Assembly: GCF_030316855.1 (NCBI RefSeq)
Contig: NZ_JASZYR010000004.1
Location: 310,001-374,000 of the forward strand
Source: Variovorax sp. J22P240
Lineage (GTDB): Bacteria; Pseudomonadota; Gammaproteobacteria; Burkholderiales; Burkholderiaceae_C
Length of the DNA: 64,000 nucleotides
Direction: 5' to 3'
The notes beneath the pieces were generated by a model. That model was not told where the DNA came from. It was given only the letters and a program-made list of their open reading frames with translations, and did not search any database. Position numbers and translations under genes: made by a program. Positions 49,217 through 58,094 of this stretch are shown here, piece by piece. How positions within the stretch are numbered: the stretch's first letter is position 1; every line of letters begins with the position of its first letter.

Positions 49217-49933
49217 TCAGCCGGGTGCCTCCGTGCGAGCGAGGACGATGGCCGTGACGTGCGATGCGCCGGCCGCGCGCAGCACCTGGGCCGCGGCGAA
49301 GAGGGATGCGCCGCTGGTCATCACGTCGTCGACCAGCACGACCCGGCGGTCCCGGACGGCGGCCGCGCGCAGCGGCTCCAGGGCAAAGGCTCCCCGCAGG
49401 TTGCGCAGGCGTTCGGCCCGCGTCAGCCCGCTTTGGGCCGGAGTTTCTCGCGTTCGCAGCAGCAGTGTGGCGTCGGTCTTTCGGGGTGCCAGTCGCCGTG
49501 CGATTTCGTGTGCCTGATTGAAGCCGCGTTCGCGCAGTCGAACCGGCGCGAGGGGCATTGGCAGCACGATGTCCGCGGAATCGAGCGCGGGCTCGACCCA
49601 CGGCGCGCTGCGCAGCAGCGTCGCAAGCGGCGCGGCCCGTCCCGCATCGCCCCGGAACTTGAACTCCGCGATGCATTCGGGCCACGGCCAGGCATAGGTG
49701 CAGGCCGCGAGGCACGCATCGAGCGGCGGGGGCGCCCGCGTGCACTCGCCGCACCGCGAAACGCCGTCGGGAACTTGCAGCGCGCAGGTCGCGCAGCGCG
49801 ATGTCGGCGGCGCGAAGCGCGCCACGCACGCATCGCACACCGGTTGCGCCGGCCATGCGCGGCAAACGACGCACTGGCTGGGCAGGCGCTTGAGCAGGCC
49901 CCAGAAAGGCCGGTCGATCCAATGGCTGAACAT
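49217..49933 (-). CDS. comF: ComF-family phosphoribosyltransferase-like protein
   Basis: A 238-residue protein with an N-terminal zinc-binding region of CxxC pairs (CVVC, CDAC, CATC, CGEC) and a C-terminal phosphoribosyltransferase fold with the PRPP loop RVVLVDDVMTSGAS. RGFNQAHEIARRLA is the ComF hallmark. The family supports DNA uptake and transformation, though the reaction is not known. It diverges from the methyltransferase at 49956 with only 22 bases between the starts. Confidence 0.9.
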   Translation of the reverse strand: MFSHWIDRPFWGLLKRLPSQCVVCRAWPAQPVCDACVARFAPPTSRCATCALQVPDGVSRCGECTRAPPPLDACLAACTYAWPWPECIAEFKFRGDAGRAAPLATLLRSAPWVEPALDSADIVLPMPLAPVRLRERGFNQAHEIARRLAPRKTDATLLLRTRETPAQSGLTRAERLRNLRGAFALEPLRAAAVRDRRVVLVDDVMTSGASLFAAAQVLRAAGASHVTAIVLARTEAPG

Positions 49934-49955
49934 CCCTCAATATACTGAGCGCCAC

Positions 49956-50870
49956 ATGTCCACCGAGCCCGCACACCGCCCGCCGACCATCGACGCCACG
50001 GCGGCTGCGCGATGGGCGCGACTCGCGCCGGAACCGGCGTCTCCCTGGCTGCACGAGGAGGTCGGTCGTCGCATGGAGGACCGGCTGCAATGGATCAAGG
50101 CCAAGCCGCGCCACTGGGCGGACTGGGCTCCGCTGCGCGGCGGCCTGGAGGCGCACGCGCTGGTTGCGCGTCGCTACCGTGACGCCGCATCCTTCGTGAT
50201 CGAGCCGGAAGCCGCACTGGTCCCGCCGACCGGCAAGGCGCTTGCCGCGCCGTGGTGGTCGGCCCGGCGGTGGCAAGGCTCGCAGCCCAGCTTCGACGCG
50301 CCTCCGGAAGAAGGCGTGGATCTGCTTTGGGCCAACATGGCGCTCCACATGGCGTCCGACCCGGAAACGCTGATCGGCGAGTGGCATCGACGGGTGGCCA
50401 CCGACGGCTTCCTGATGTTCTCGTGCTTCGGCCCCGACACCCTGATGGAACTGCGGGCGATGCACCGACGCTTCGGCTGGCCGCCCGCCAGCCACGAGTT
50501 CACCGACATGCACGATTGGGGCGACATGCTGGTCGGCGCCGGTTTCGCAGAGCCGGTGATGGATATGGAACGCATCGTGCTTACCTGGCCCAATGCCGAT
50601 GCCGCACTGGCGGAGTTGCGCGCACTCGGGCGCAACCTGCATCCCGGGCGTTTCCCGGCCTTGCGAGGCAAGACCTGGCGCAGCGCACTGGCGGATGCAT
50701 TGCCCGAACTTGCCCCCGCCGAAGATGGCAGCGGCCAGATCGCGTTGACCTTCGAAATCATCTACGGCCACGCTTTCAAACCGGCCCCGCGGGTGGCCGT
50801 TTCCATTGAAAGTGCCGTGTCCCTGCGCGAGATGCGAGAGATGCTTCAACGCAGTCGCCAAGGCCTGTGA
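49956..50870 (+). CDS. BioC-like methyltransferase with degenerate SAM motif
   Basis: A 304-residue methyltransferase-fold protein resembling BioC, which methylates malonyl-ACP at the start of biotin synthesis. Opening TIDATAAARWARLAPEPA and SPWLHEEVGRRMEDRL, then VDLLWANMALHMASDPETLI and LMFSCFGPDTLMELRAMH follow the BioC plan. The glycine-rich SAM loop (D-x-G-x-G) expected near residue 60-90 is missing, where GGLEAHALVARRYRDAASFV stands instead. TATACT at 49941 could be its -10. Whether it still binds SAM is uncertain. Confidence 0.7.
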   Translation: MSTEPAHRPPTIDATAAARWARLAPEPASPWLHEEVGRRMEDRLQWIKAKPRHWADWAPLRGGLEAHALVARRYRDAASFVIEPEAALVPPTGKALAAPWWSARRWQGSQPSFDAPPEEGVDLLWANMALHMASDPETLIGEWHRRVATDGFLMFSCFGPDTLMELRAMHRRFGWPPASHEFTDMHDWGDMLVGAGFAEPVMDMERIVLTWPNADAALAELRALGRNLHPGRFPALRGKTWRSALADALPELAPAEDGSGQIALTFEIIYGHAFKPAPRVAVSIESAVSLREMREMLQRSRQGL

Positions 50871-50977
50871 GTGATTGTTGCGTGACCCGCTACAATCCGG
50901 CGCTGCGTGAACTCCCGGGTATTGTCCCGTGATCGAGGCCTGTCGGACATGGGTTTGACAGCGATCGACGCACCGAT

Positions 50978-51469
50978 TTGCTGAACTCGCCCGTGTCGAA
51001 TTCCGTGTTTCGTTTTGCCACTGTTTCAGGCCAGAGCATCCATTGGTTCCTGAAGCGCAACTGCTCGGTCACGCCGAGCCAGCTTGGCTGGCTCTACGCG
51101 TCGCTCTGCGTGGTGTCTCTTGGCATCGGAACCGTCTTCTGGCTGAACGGCGCACGACTCGTGCTGCCGTTTGCCTGGCTCGAACTCGCCGCGGTGGGTT
51201 TCGCGTTCGTGCTGTATGCACGGCACGCGACCGATGGCGAAAAGATCGCCTTGCAGGGTGGTCGGTTGGTGGTCGAGCTCGAGAACGGTGGGCACTATGA
51301 GCGCACGGAATTCTTGCCGCACCAGGTGCGGGTCGAGCCACAGGACAGCGATCGTTCGCTGATCGAGGTTTCGGGTCAAGGTCGTTCGGTCAGGGTGGGG
51401 CGCTATGTGCGCCCGGAGTTGCGCGCGGCGTTGGCGCGCGAGATTCGCATGGCATTGCGCAGTGCCTGA
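50978..51469 (+). CDS. DUF2244 membrane protein of the cytochrome oxidase locus
   Basis: A protein of about 160 residues with two membrane segments (LGWLYASLCVVSLGIGTVF and FAWLELAAVGFAFVLYA) and a C-terminal beta-rich domain, matching DUF2244. This family often sits just before coxB in betaproteobacteria. The start is uncertain: TTG 50978, GTG 50993 and GTG 51005 are all in frame and no strong ribosome site separates them. The 107 bases upstream carry a TACAAT (50891) that could be a -10 for the locus, without a clear -35. Its function is unknown. Confidence 0.8.
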   Translation: MLNSPVSNSVFRFATVSGQSIHWFLKRNCSVTPSQLGWLYASLCVVSLGIGTVFWLNGARLVLPFAWLELAAVGFAFVLYARHATDGEKIALQGGRLVVELENGGHYERTEFLPHQVRVEPQDSDRSLIEVSGQGRSVRVGRYVRPELRAALAREIRMALRSA

Positions 51470-51535
51470 GGGGGCAGGCGCAATGCGGCACCGTGGGGAC
51501 CGGTGGGGTTAACAGGAAATGAAGAAGTGAACACG

Positions 51536-52714
51536 ATGAAGAGCAATTGGCGGAACAAGATCTGGCCGGCGAATCTGCTGCTGGCGGCCGGTGCGGCGTT
51601 CAGCGGCGCGGCGCATGCAGTCAATGACCTGCCCGGCGGGCCATCCGTACGTCAGCTGAATCTTCCGACGGGTGTCACCAAGATCGCGCAAGAGCAGCAT
51701 TTCCTGCACACGGTGATGATGATCCTGTGCACCGTGATCTTCGTGGCGGTGTTCGCCGTCATGTTCTATTCGATCTGGAAGCACCGCAAGTCGGTCGGCC
51801 ACAAGGCGGCCAACTTCCACGAGTCGGTGGTGGTCGAGGTCATCTGGACCATCGTGCCCTTCATCATCGTGATCCTGATGGCCCTTCCGGCGACCCGGGT
51901 GCTGGTGGCCCAGAAGGACACCACCAATTCCGACCTCACGATCAAGGTCACGGGCTACCAGTGGAAGTGGGGCTACGACTACCTCAAGGGCGAAGGCGAA
52001 GGACTGGGCTTCATCTCGACCCTCGACAGTTCGCACCGCGCGCTGTCCGACGCCGGTGCCCGGGGCGACGTGCCCGACAACTTCCTGTTCCAGGTCGACA
52101 ACCCCCTCGTCGTGCCGGTCGATACCAAGGTGCGCATCATCACGACGGCCAATGACGTGATTCATGCTTTCGCCGTGCCGCAGTTCGGCATCAAGCAGGA
52201 TGCGATCCCCGGCTTCGTCCGCGATACCTGGTTCCGCGCCGAGAAGGTGGGCGACTATTACGGCCAGTGCCAGGAGCTCTGCGGCAAGGAACACGCCTTC
52301 ATGCCGATCCACGTGAAGGTGCTCGCCAAGGCCGATTACACCGCCTGGGTCGACGGCAAGCGCAAGGAAGCCGCTGCCAAGCAGGACGATCCGAACAAGG
52401 TCTGGACGCTGCCGGAAATCCTGGCTCGCGGCGAAAAGGTCTACGCCGCCAACTGCGCGGCCTGCCACCAGGCCAACGGCAAGGGCGCGGGCCCCATCAA
52501 GCCGCTCGACGGCGCGGCGATCGTGCTCAACGCAGACCACAAGCTTCAACTCCACGTGGTGCTCAACGGCCAGAACAACGGCGCCATGCCTGCATGGAAG
52601 CAACTGAGCGACACCGACATCGCCGCCGTGGTGACCTTCACCAAGAACAGCTGGTCGAACAAGACGGGTCAACTGGTGCAGCCGGCTGAAGTGCTGGCGG
52701 AGCGCGGCAAGTAA
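51536..52714 (+). CDS. coxB: Cytochrome c oxidase subunit II with fused cytochrome c domain
   Basis: A 392-residue subunit II. After a signal peptide (to about AAHAVND) there are two membrane segments, then the CuA domain with a ligand set in YYGQCQELCGKEHAFMPIHV and the histidine of NDVIHAFAVPQ. The C-terminal ~100 residues form a class I cytochrome c with the haem site CAACH, so this is a caa3-type enzyme taking electrons into a built-in cytochrome. The start is ATG 51536; GTG 51527 is possible. It leads the cox operon. Confidence 0.93.
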   Translation: MKSNWRNKIWPANLLLAAGAAFSGAAHAVNDLPGGPSVRQLNLPTGVTKIAQEQHFLHTVMMILCTVIFVAVFAVMFYSIWKHRKSVGHKAANFHESVVVEVIWTIVPFIIVILMALPATRVLVAQKDTTNSDLTIKVTGYQWKWGYDYLKGEGEGLGFISTLDSSHRALSDAGARGDVPDNFLFQVDNPLVVPVDTKVRIITTANDVIHAFAVPQFGIKQDAIPGFVRDTWFRAEKVGDYYGQCQELCGKEHAFMPIHVKVLAKADYTAWVDGKRKEAAAKQDDPNKVWTLPEILARGEKVYAANCAACHQANGKGAGPIKPLDGAAIVLNADHKLQLHVVLNGQNNGAMPAWKQLSDTDIAAVVTFTKNSWSNKTGQLVQPAEVLAERGK

Positions 52715-52755
52715 GCCGCCGCCCCCACGACGAAGAGTTTGCAAGGAATACCAAG

Positions 52756-54393
52756 ATGAGCGCAGTCCTCGATCCCCACGGCCACGCACCCGGCCACGGC
52801 GACCATGCCCACGACGATCACCACCACGCGCCGACCGGCTGGCGCCGCTGGGTGTTCGCGACCAACCACAAGGACATCGGCACGCTGTACCTGCTGTTCT
52901 CCTTCACCATGCTGATGGTCGGGGGTGTCCTGGCGCTGCTGATCCGCGCCGAGCTGTTCCAGCCCGGTCTGCAACTGGTCAACCCCGAACTGTTCAACCA
53001 GTTCACGACCATGCACGGCCTGATCATGGTGTTCGGCGCGATCATGCCGGCCTTCGTGGGCTTCGCGAACTGGATGATCCCGCTGCAGATCGGCGCATCC
53101 GACATGGCGTTCGCGCGCATGAACAACTTCAGCTTCTGGCTGCTGATCCCGGCAGCGCTGATGCTGGTGGGTTCGTTCTTCATGCCGGGCGGTGCACCCG
53201 CCGCCGGCTGGACGCTCTACGCCCCGCTCACGCTGCAGATGGGCCCCTCGATGGACGCCGGCATCTTCGCGATGCACATCATGGGCGCCTCGTCGATCAT
53301 GGGCTCGATCAACATCATCGTGACCATCCTCAACATGCGCGCGCCCGGCATGACGCTGATGAAGATGCCGATGTTCTGCTGGACCTGGCTCATCACCGCC
53401 TACCTGCTGATCGCCGTGATGCCCGTGCTCGCAGGCGCCATCACGATGACGCTGACCGACCGCCACTTCGGCACCAGCTTCTTCAATCCCGCCGGCGGCG
53501 GCGACCCGGTGATGTACCAGCACATCTTCTGGTTCTTCGGCCACCCCGAGGTGTACATCATGATCCTGCCGGCCTTCGGCATCGTCAGCCAGATCGTGCC
53601 GGCATTCGCCCGCAAGAAGCTCTTCGGCTACGCCTCGATGGTGTACGCCACCTCGTCGATCGCGATCCTGTCGTTCATCGTGTGGGCGCACCACATGTTC
53701 ACGACTGGCATGCCGCTGACCGGCCAGCTGTTCTTCATGTACGCGACCATGTTGATCGCCGTGCCGACGGCAGTGAAGATCTTCAACTGGATTGCGACCA
53801 TGTGGCAGGGCTCGATGACCTTCGAGACGCCGATGCTGTTCGCGGTGGGCTTCATCTTCGTGTTCACGATGGGTGGCTTCACCGGCCTGATCCTCGCGGT
53901 CGCGCCGATCGACACCCAACTGCAGGACACCTACTACGTCGTGGCCCACTTCCACTATGTGCTGGTGGCCGGTTCGCTGTACGCGATGTTCGCGGGCTAC
54001 TACTACTGGGCGCCGAAGTGGACCGGGGTGATGTACAACGAAGCGCGCGGCAAGATCCACTTCTGGTGGTCGCTGATTGCCTTCAACGTCACCTTCTTCC
54101 CGATGCACTTCCTGGGCCTCGCCGGCATGCCGCGTCGCTACGCCGACTACCCGATGCAGTTCGCAGACTTCAATGCGGTCGCCACCGTGGGCGCGTTCGC
54201 CTTCGGCCTTGCGCAGGTCTACTTCTTCGTCTTCATCGTGCTCCCCACGATGATGGGCAAGGGCGAGAAGGCCCCGCAGAAGCCTTGGGAAGCTGCCGAA
54301 GGGCTCGAATGGGAAGTGCCTTCGCCCGCTCCGTTCCACACCTTCGAAACCCCGCCCAAGCTGGACGCCACCGCGACCAAGGTGATCGGCTGA
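52756..54393 (+). CDS. coxA: Cytochrome c oxidase subunit I
   Basis: A 545-residue catalytic subunit with 12 membrane segments and a His-rich N-terminus (HGHAPGHGDHAHDDHHH). The D-channel glutamate and CuB His lie in GHPEVYIMILPAFG, the cross-linked His-Tyr region follows, the K-channel Lys is in AVPTAVKIFNW, and haem ligands are in AHFHYVLVAG. All features of an A-type haem-copper oxidase are intact. It follows coxB by 41 bases, with AAGGAA before the ATG. Confidence 0.95.
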   Translation: MSAVLDPHGHAPGHGDHAHDDHHHAPTGWRRWVFATNHKDIGTLYLLFSFTMLMVGGVLALLIRAELFQPGLQLVNPELFNQFTTMHGLIMVFGAIMPAFVGFANWMIPLQIGASDMAFARMNNFSFWLLIPAALMLVGSFFMPGGAPAAGWTLYAPLTLQMGPSMDAGIFAMHIMGASSIMGSINIIVTILNMRAPGMTLMKMPMFCWTWLITAYLLIAVMPVLAGAITMTLTDRHFGTSFFNPAGGGDPVMYQHIFWFFGHPEVYIMILPAFGIVSQIVPAFARKKLFGYASMVYATSSIAILSFIVWAHHMFTTGMPLTGQLFFMYATMLIAVPTAVKIFNWIATMWQGSMTFETPMLFAVGFIFVFTMGGFTGLILAVAPIDTQLQDTYYVVAHFHYVLVAGSLYAMFAGYYYWAPKWTGVMYNEARGKIHFWWSLIAFNVTFFPMHFLGLAGMPRRYADYPMQFADFNAVATVGAFAFGLAQVYFFVFIVLPTMMGKGEKAPQKPWEAAEGLEWEVPSPAPFHTFETPPKLDATATKVIG

Positions 54394-54406
54394 AGCGCAT
54401 AGCGAC

Positions 54407-54517
54407 ATGACACCCGAACAGAAAAGGAACAATCGGCGCATGGGGCTCACGCTGGCCTCCATCGCCGTGCTGTTCTTCATCGGCTTCATCGTCCGCATGG
54501 TCTGGTTCGGCCGTTAG
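54407..54517 (+). CDS. 36-residue cytochrome oxidase small assembly protein
   Basis: A very short gene between coxA and ctaG: MTPEQKRNNRRMGLTLASIA then VLFFIGFIVRMVWFGR. One membrane helix is preceded by a basic cytoplasmic stretch. Proteins like this occur at this exact place in many betaproteobacteria and are called cytochrome oxidase small assembly protein. It starts 13 bases after coxA and ends eight bases before ctaG, so is surely in the operon. Its precise role is unknown. Confidence 0.8.
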   Translation: MTPEQKRNNRRMGLTLASIAVLFFIGFIVRMVWFGR

Positions 54518-54525
54518 GCAGGCTC

Positions 54526-55158
54526 ATGGGCATCGGTGAACGCATTCGTCGCGAAAACGTCCGCATGGTCGGCAAGCTGGCCGTTGTCGCGGCCGGGATG
54601 TTCGCGTTCGGCTATGCGCTGGTGCCGATGTACCGGGCCATTTGCGAGATGACCGGCATCAACATCCTGGCCCTGTCCGAATTGCAGGTGCCGGGCGGTG
54701 CGTCCGGCGGCGACAAGGTGCGCCTGCCCGACAACACCCAGGTCGACATGAGCCGCACGATCACGGTGGAGTTCGATGCCAACGTGCGCGGGCTGTGGGA
54801 CTTCAAGCCCGAGCAGCGGTCGATGCAGGTGCATCCGGGCCAGCTCAACACGGTGATGTACGAGTTCCAGAACGTGCAGAACCGCCGGATGGCCGCTCAG
54901 GCCATTCCGAGCTATGCGCCGCAACAGGCCGCGCCGTATTTCAACAAGCTCGAATGCTTTTGCTTCAACCAGTACACCCTCGACGCGGGCGAGAAGAAGC
55001 AGTGGCCGGTCGCCTTCGTGATCGATCCGAAGATCTCGAAGGACGTCAAGACGATCACGCTGTCGTACACCTTCTTCGAGGTGGGCGGCAAGACGCCCTC
55101 GGCACCGGTGGCCGCCAATTCGGCCATCGTGCCGGCAGTGACGGAGCCGCGCTCGTGA
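54526..55158 (+). CDS. ctaG: Cytochrome c oxidase assembly protein CtaG/Cox11
   Basis: A 210-residue copper chaperone that delivers copper to the CuB site of subunit I. One N-terminal membrane anchor (GKLAVVAAGMFAFGYALVP) leads into a periplasmic immunoglobulin-like domain with the copper motif ECFCFNQ and the conserved VMYEFQNVQNRRMAAQAIPS region. The 3' end overlaps the DUF2970 gene as GTGA. Confidence 0.93.
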   Translation: MGIGERIRRENVRMVGKLAVVAAGMFAFGYALVPMYRAICEMTGINILALSELQVPGGASGGDKVRLPDNTQVDMSRTITVEFDANVRGLWDFKPEQRSMQVHPGQLNTVMYEFQNVQNRRMAAQAIPSYAPQQAAPYFNKLECFCFNQYTLDAGEKKQWPVAFVIDPKISKDVKTITLSYTFFEVGGKTPSAPVAANSAIVPAVTEPRS

Positions 55159-55364
55159 CCGCGCCGCAAGCGCCGCAAAAGGGCTCGCTTTGGCGGACGG
55201 CCAGGGCCGTGGGCTGGTCGTTCTTCGGCGTGCGCAAGAACAGTGCTTTCCAGGACGACGTCTCCAAGCTCAACCCGCTGCACATCATTGCGGTCGGCCT
55301 GATTGCCGTGATGCTGTTCGTCGGCGGCCTGATCTTGGTCGTGCGCTGGGTTGTCGCATCCTGA
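55155..55364 (+). CDS. DUF2970 small membrane protein
   Basis: A 69-residue protein starting with GTG 55155 in a four-base overlap with ctaG. The amphipathic first part (SLWRTARAVGWSFFGVRK), the conserved LNPLHIIAVGLI and a single C-terminal membrane helix match DUF2970. It lies before coxC in this and related operons, which suggests a part in oxidase assembly or stability, but no function is established. Confidence 0.82.
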   Translation: MTAPQAPQKGSLWRTARAVGWSFFGVRKNSAFQDDVSKLNPLHIIAVGLIAVMLFVGGLILVVRWVVAS

Positions 55365-55414
55365 AGAACATGTCCCACAGAATTTGAATCGAGAGAAGAA
55401 AGCCAGGACCTGAT

Positions 55415-56296
55415 ATGAGTTCAACGACCCACGGCACCACGCCCTACTACTTCGTGCCCGGGCCATCGGCCTACCCGGTCATGGCTGCGACCGGCCTGCT
55501 CTTCGTCATTCTGGGGGCCGCCCAGTGGATCAATGGCCACCAATGGGGCGCATGGGCGCTGCTGATGGGCATGGTGGGGTGGCTCTCCACGCTGTTCGTC
55601 TGGTTCCGGCAGTCCATCCGCGAAAGCGAGGGTGGCATGTACGGCCACAAGGTCGACCTCTCCTTCCGCTGGAGCATGAGCTGGTTCATCTTCTCCGAGG
55701 TGATGTTCTTCGGCGCGTTCTTCACCGCGCTGTGGTGGGCCCGCTCCCATGCCCTGCCATCGCTCGGAAGTCTCGACAACGCCTTGCTATGGCCTGATTT
55801 CAAGGCTGTGTGGCCGACCACGGTGGCCGGCGCAACCGGTTCGCCGGCCGATATCGTCGAGCCATTCCAGACGGTTGGACCGTTCTGGCTGCCGACCATC
55901 AATACCGCGCTGCTGCTGAGCTCCGGGGTCACGCTCACGATTGCCCACCACGCCCTGCGCGCAGGCCATCGCGCGCAGACCGTTCGTTTCATGTGGCTCA
56001 CCGTGCTGCTCGGCCTGACCTTCCTGTTCGTGCAAGGCTACGAGTACCACCACCTGTACACCGAGTTGAACCTCAGGCTCAGCTCCGGCACGTACGGCTC
56101 GACCTTCTTCATGCTGACCGGCTTCCACGGGCTGCACGTGTTCATCGGCATGCTGATGCTCTTCTTCATCACGCTGCGCATCCGCAAGGGGCACTTCACG
56201 CCGGAGCGTCACTTCGGTTTCGAAGGCGCTGCCTGGTACTGGCACTTCGTCGACGTGGTGTGGCTCGGCCTGTACTTCACGGTTTATTGGCTTTGA
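55415..56296 (+). CDS. coxC: Cytochrome c oxidase subunit III
   Basis: A 293-residue subunit III with seven membrane segments. WSMSWFIFSEVMFFGAFFTA holds the conserved Glu region, and FFMLTGFHGLHVFIGML and WYWHFVDVVWLGLYFTVYWL (here cut to WHFVDVVWLGLYF) are C-terminal hallmarks. It closes the structural cox operon, and a strong bidirectional terminator follows 15 bases later. Confidence 0.95.
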   Translation: MSSTTHGTTPYYFVPGPSAYPVMAATGLLFVILGAAQWINGHQWGAWALLMGMVGWLSTLFVWFRQSIRESEGGMYGHKVDLSFRWSMSWFIFSEVMFFGAFFTALWWARSHALPSLGSLDNALLWPDFKAVWPTTVAGATGSPADIVEPFQTVGPFWLPTINTALLLSSGVTLTIAHHALRAGHRAQTVRFMWLTVLLGLTFLFVQGYEYHHLYTELNLRLSSGTYGSTFFMLTGFHGLHVFIGMLMLFFITLRIRKGHFTPERHFGFEGAAWYWHFVDVVWLGLYFTVYWL

Positions 56297-56315
56297 GCAT
56301 CAGCGACGGCAAAAC

Positions 56316-56341
56316 AAAAAAGCGCCGCAAGGCGCTTTTTT
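56316..56341. terminator. Bidirectional Rho-independent terminator after coxC
   Basis: The stem AGCGCC-GCAA-GGCGCT (56321-56336) is flanked by an A-run on the left and a T-run on the right, so it can end transcription both from coxC on the + strand and from the DUF2909 gene on the - strand. The GCAA tetraloop makes it stable. Confidence 0.92.
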
Positions 56342-56367
56342 CATGGTTCTCCTGGAATGAGCACAAC

Positions 56368-56589
56368 CTACTTGCCGACCGGCAGGCCCCCTGGCTGGAT
56401 GTACCCGAGCTTCCACGCCACAAGGACGCACAGGAACAAAACCACCGACAGGCCGATCCGAACGGTGAGCGCGCGCACCATGCCGCCACTTTTGGCGCGG
56501 CCGTTGCGCCCGTCCTTCAGCATGAAGAACAGCGCGAACCCGAGACTCGCCAGGATGCCCAGGAAGGCGAGGGCGACAAAGTATTTCAT
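56368..56589 (-). CDS. DUF2909 twin-transmembrane protein
   Basis: A 73-residue protein with two membrane helices (KYFVALAFLGILASLGFALF and GLSVVLFLCVLVAWKLGYIQ) joined by a basic loop (KDGRNGRAKSGG), fitting DUF2909. The ATG at 56589 gives the usual family start MKYFVAL; one at 56598 would add three residues. It is on the strand opposite the cox genes but lies between coxC and surf1, a common place for it. Its function is unknown. Confidence 0.8.
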   Translation of the reverse strand: MKYFVALAFLGILASLGFALFFMLKDGRNGRAKSGGMVRALTVRIGLSVVLFLCVLVAWKLGYIQPGGLPVGK

Positions 56590-56625
56590 GACCCTCATTA
56601 TCGGCCGCCGAGGCCGCCCCGCGGC

Positions 56626-57420
56626 ATGAGCGCGGACTCTCCCGTCGTCCCGCGCCCCTCGCGGCGCGGACGCTTCTGGGTGGTCACCGGGATGGCCGTG
56701 ATCACGATCGCGGTCGCGGTTTCGCTGGGCCGGTGGCAACTCTCGCGGGCCGCGCAGAAAGAGGCCATCCAGGCCGAGATCGACACGCAGAAGAGCCTGC
56801 CGCCGCTCGATCAGAAGGCCTTCCTGGCCCTGGACAAGCCTGCTTCCACACTGAATCGCCCGGTACGGTTGCGCGGCCTCTGGCTGACGCCGCACACGGC
56901 CTACCTGGACAACCGCCAGATGCACGGCGTGCCGGGCTTCTACGTAGTGACGCCCCTCGCCCTGGAAGGTACCAACCAAACCGTGTTGATCCAGCGCGGC
57001 TGGGTGCAGCGCAACTTCACCGACCGGACCCAATTGGAGCCGGTCGAGACCCCATCCGGCCTGATCGAGGTGACCGGGCGAATCGCCTCGCCGCCCGCGC
57101 ACCTGCTGGAACTGGGCAAGGCGGATTCCGCGGCACCAACGCCGGGGTCCGCGGGGTCTTCTGTCATCCGGCAGAATCTGGACCTTGAAGCGTTTCGCGC
57201 CGAAACCGGTCTGCCACTGCGGACCGATGTCTCCTTGCAGCAGACCGGTCCGGCTTCCGAGGGCCTGCAGCGAGATTGGCCGGCCCCCGCGCTGGGTGTT
57301 GAAAAGCACTACGGCTATGCATTCCAGTGGTTCGGCCTTTCGGCCCTCGTCGCAATCCTCTATGTCTGGTTCCAACTCATCGCCCCCTTCCGCCGCGCAC
57401 GCGCTGCACGCCATGGCTGA
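56626..57420 (+). CDS. SURF1-family cytochrome oxidase assembly protein
   Basis: A 264-residue protein with two membrane helices at the ends and a periplasmic domain between. The conserved GRWQLSRAAQKEA after the first helix, LRGLWLTPHTAYLDNRQMHG, and the C-terminal HYGYAFQWFGLSALVAILYV are SURF1 signatures. In bacteria SURF1 helps insert haem A into subunit I. The stop overlaps the next gene by eight bases. Confidence 0.9.
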   Translation: MSADSPVVPRPSRRGRFWVVTGMAVITIAVAVSLGRWQLSRAAQKEAIQAEIDTQKSLPPLDQKAFLALDKPASTLNRPVRLRGLWLTPHTAYLDNRQMHGVPGFYVVTPLALEGTNQTVLIQRGWVQRNFTDRTQLEPVETPSGLIEVTGRIASPPAHLLELGKADSAAPTPGSAGSSVIRQNLDLEAFRAETGLPLRTDVSLQQTGPASEGLQRDWPAPALGVEKHYGYAFQWFGLSALVAILYVWFQLIAPFRRARAARHG

Positions 57421-58087
57421 CGAGCCGCTCGGGCTGACCGTGCACTCGATGCCGTCGCCGCGCCAGGCGCTCGCGGGCGCCGAGGGCAGGCGGACGGTGC
57501 TCGGCCGCTGGAAGATGGTCGCCGTGCTGCTGTGCTGCGCGGCGCCGGTGATCGCCTCGTACTTCACCTACTACGTGATTCGCCCCGAAGGCCGCAGCGT
57601 CTACGGCGAGCTCGTCGACCCTCAGCGGCCGATGCCGAACATCACGGGCACGCAGCGGGACGGAAAGCCGGTTCAGCTCTCGTCCCTCAAGGGACAGTGG
57701 CTCCTGGTTGCCGTTGCTGATGCCGGCTGTGATGCGCTCTGTGAGCAGCAGCTCTACCTGCAACGCCAACTGCGCGAGAGCCTGGGGCGCGAAAAGGACC
57801 GGCTCGATCGCGTCTGGATCGTCAGCGATGCGGCGCCCATCCCCGAGCGCCTCGACAACGGCCTTCGCGGCGCGACCGTGGTGCGCGTTCCTGCTGCGCA
57901 GCTCGCGCAGTGGCTCGCGCCAAGTGCCGGGCATGCCTTGGCGGAGCACCTCTTCGTGGTCGACCCCATGGGCAACTGGATGATGCGCTTCCCCGCCGGC
58001 ATGGACACAGCCGGCGCCGGCCGCGCCAAGCGCGACCTCGACCGCCTGCTGCGCGCATCCGCCTCGTGGGACGAGCCAGGACGCTGA
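57413..58087 (+). CDS. Membrane-anchored thioredoxin-fold protein of the oxidase locus
   Basis: A 224-residue protein with one N-terminal helix (VAVLLCCAAPVIASYFTYYV) and a periplasmic thioredoxin-like domain. KGQWLLVAVADAGCDALCEQ contains two cysteines as C-x3-C, the spacing of SCO copper-binding proteins, and LFVVDPMGNWMMRFP is the equivalent of the late strand. A clear metal-binding His after it, as SCO has, was not identified. It probably serves copper delivery or thiol redox in oxidase assembly. It overlaps SURF1 and precedes ctaA by seven bases. Confidence 0.75.
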   Translation: MADEPLGLTVHSMPSPRQALAGAEGRRTVLGRWKMVAVLLCCAAPVIASYFTYYVIRPEGRSVYGELVDPQRPMPNITGTQRDGKPVQLSSLKGQWLLVAVADAGCDALCEQQLYLQRQLRESLGREKDRLDRVWIVSDAAPIPERLDNGLRGATVVRVPAAQLAQWLAPSAGHALAEHLFVVDPMGNWMMRFPAGMDTAGAGRAKRDLDRLLRASASWDEPGR

Positions 58088-58094
58088 TCTCGCC

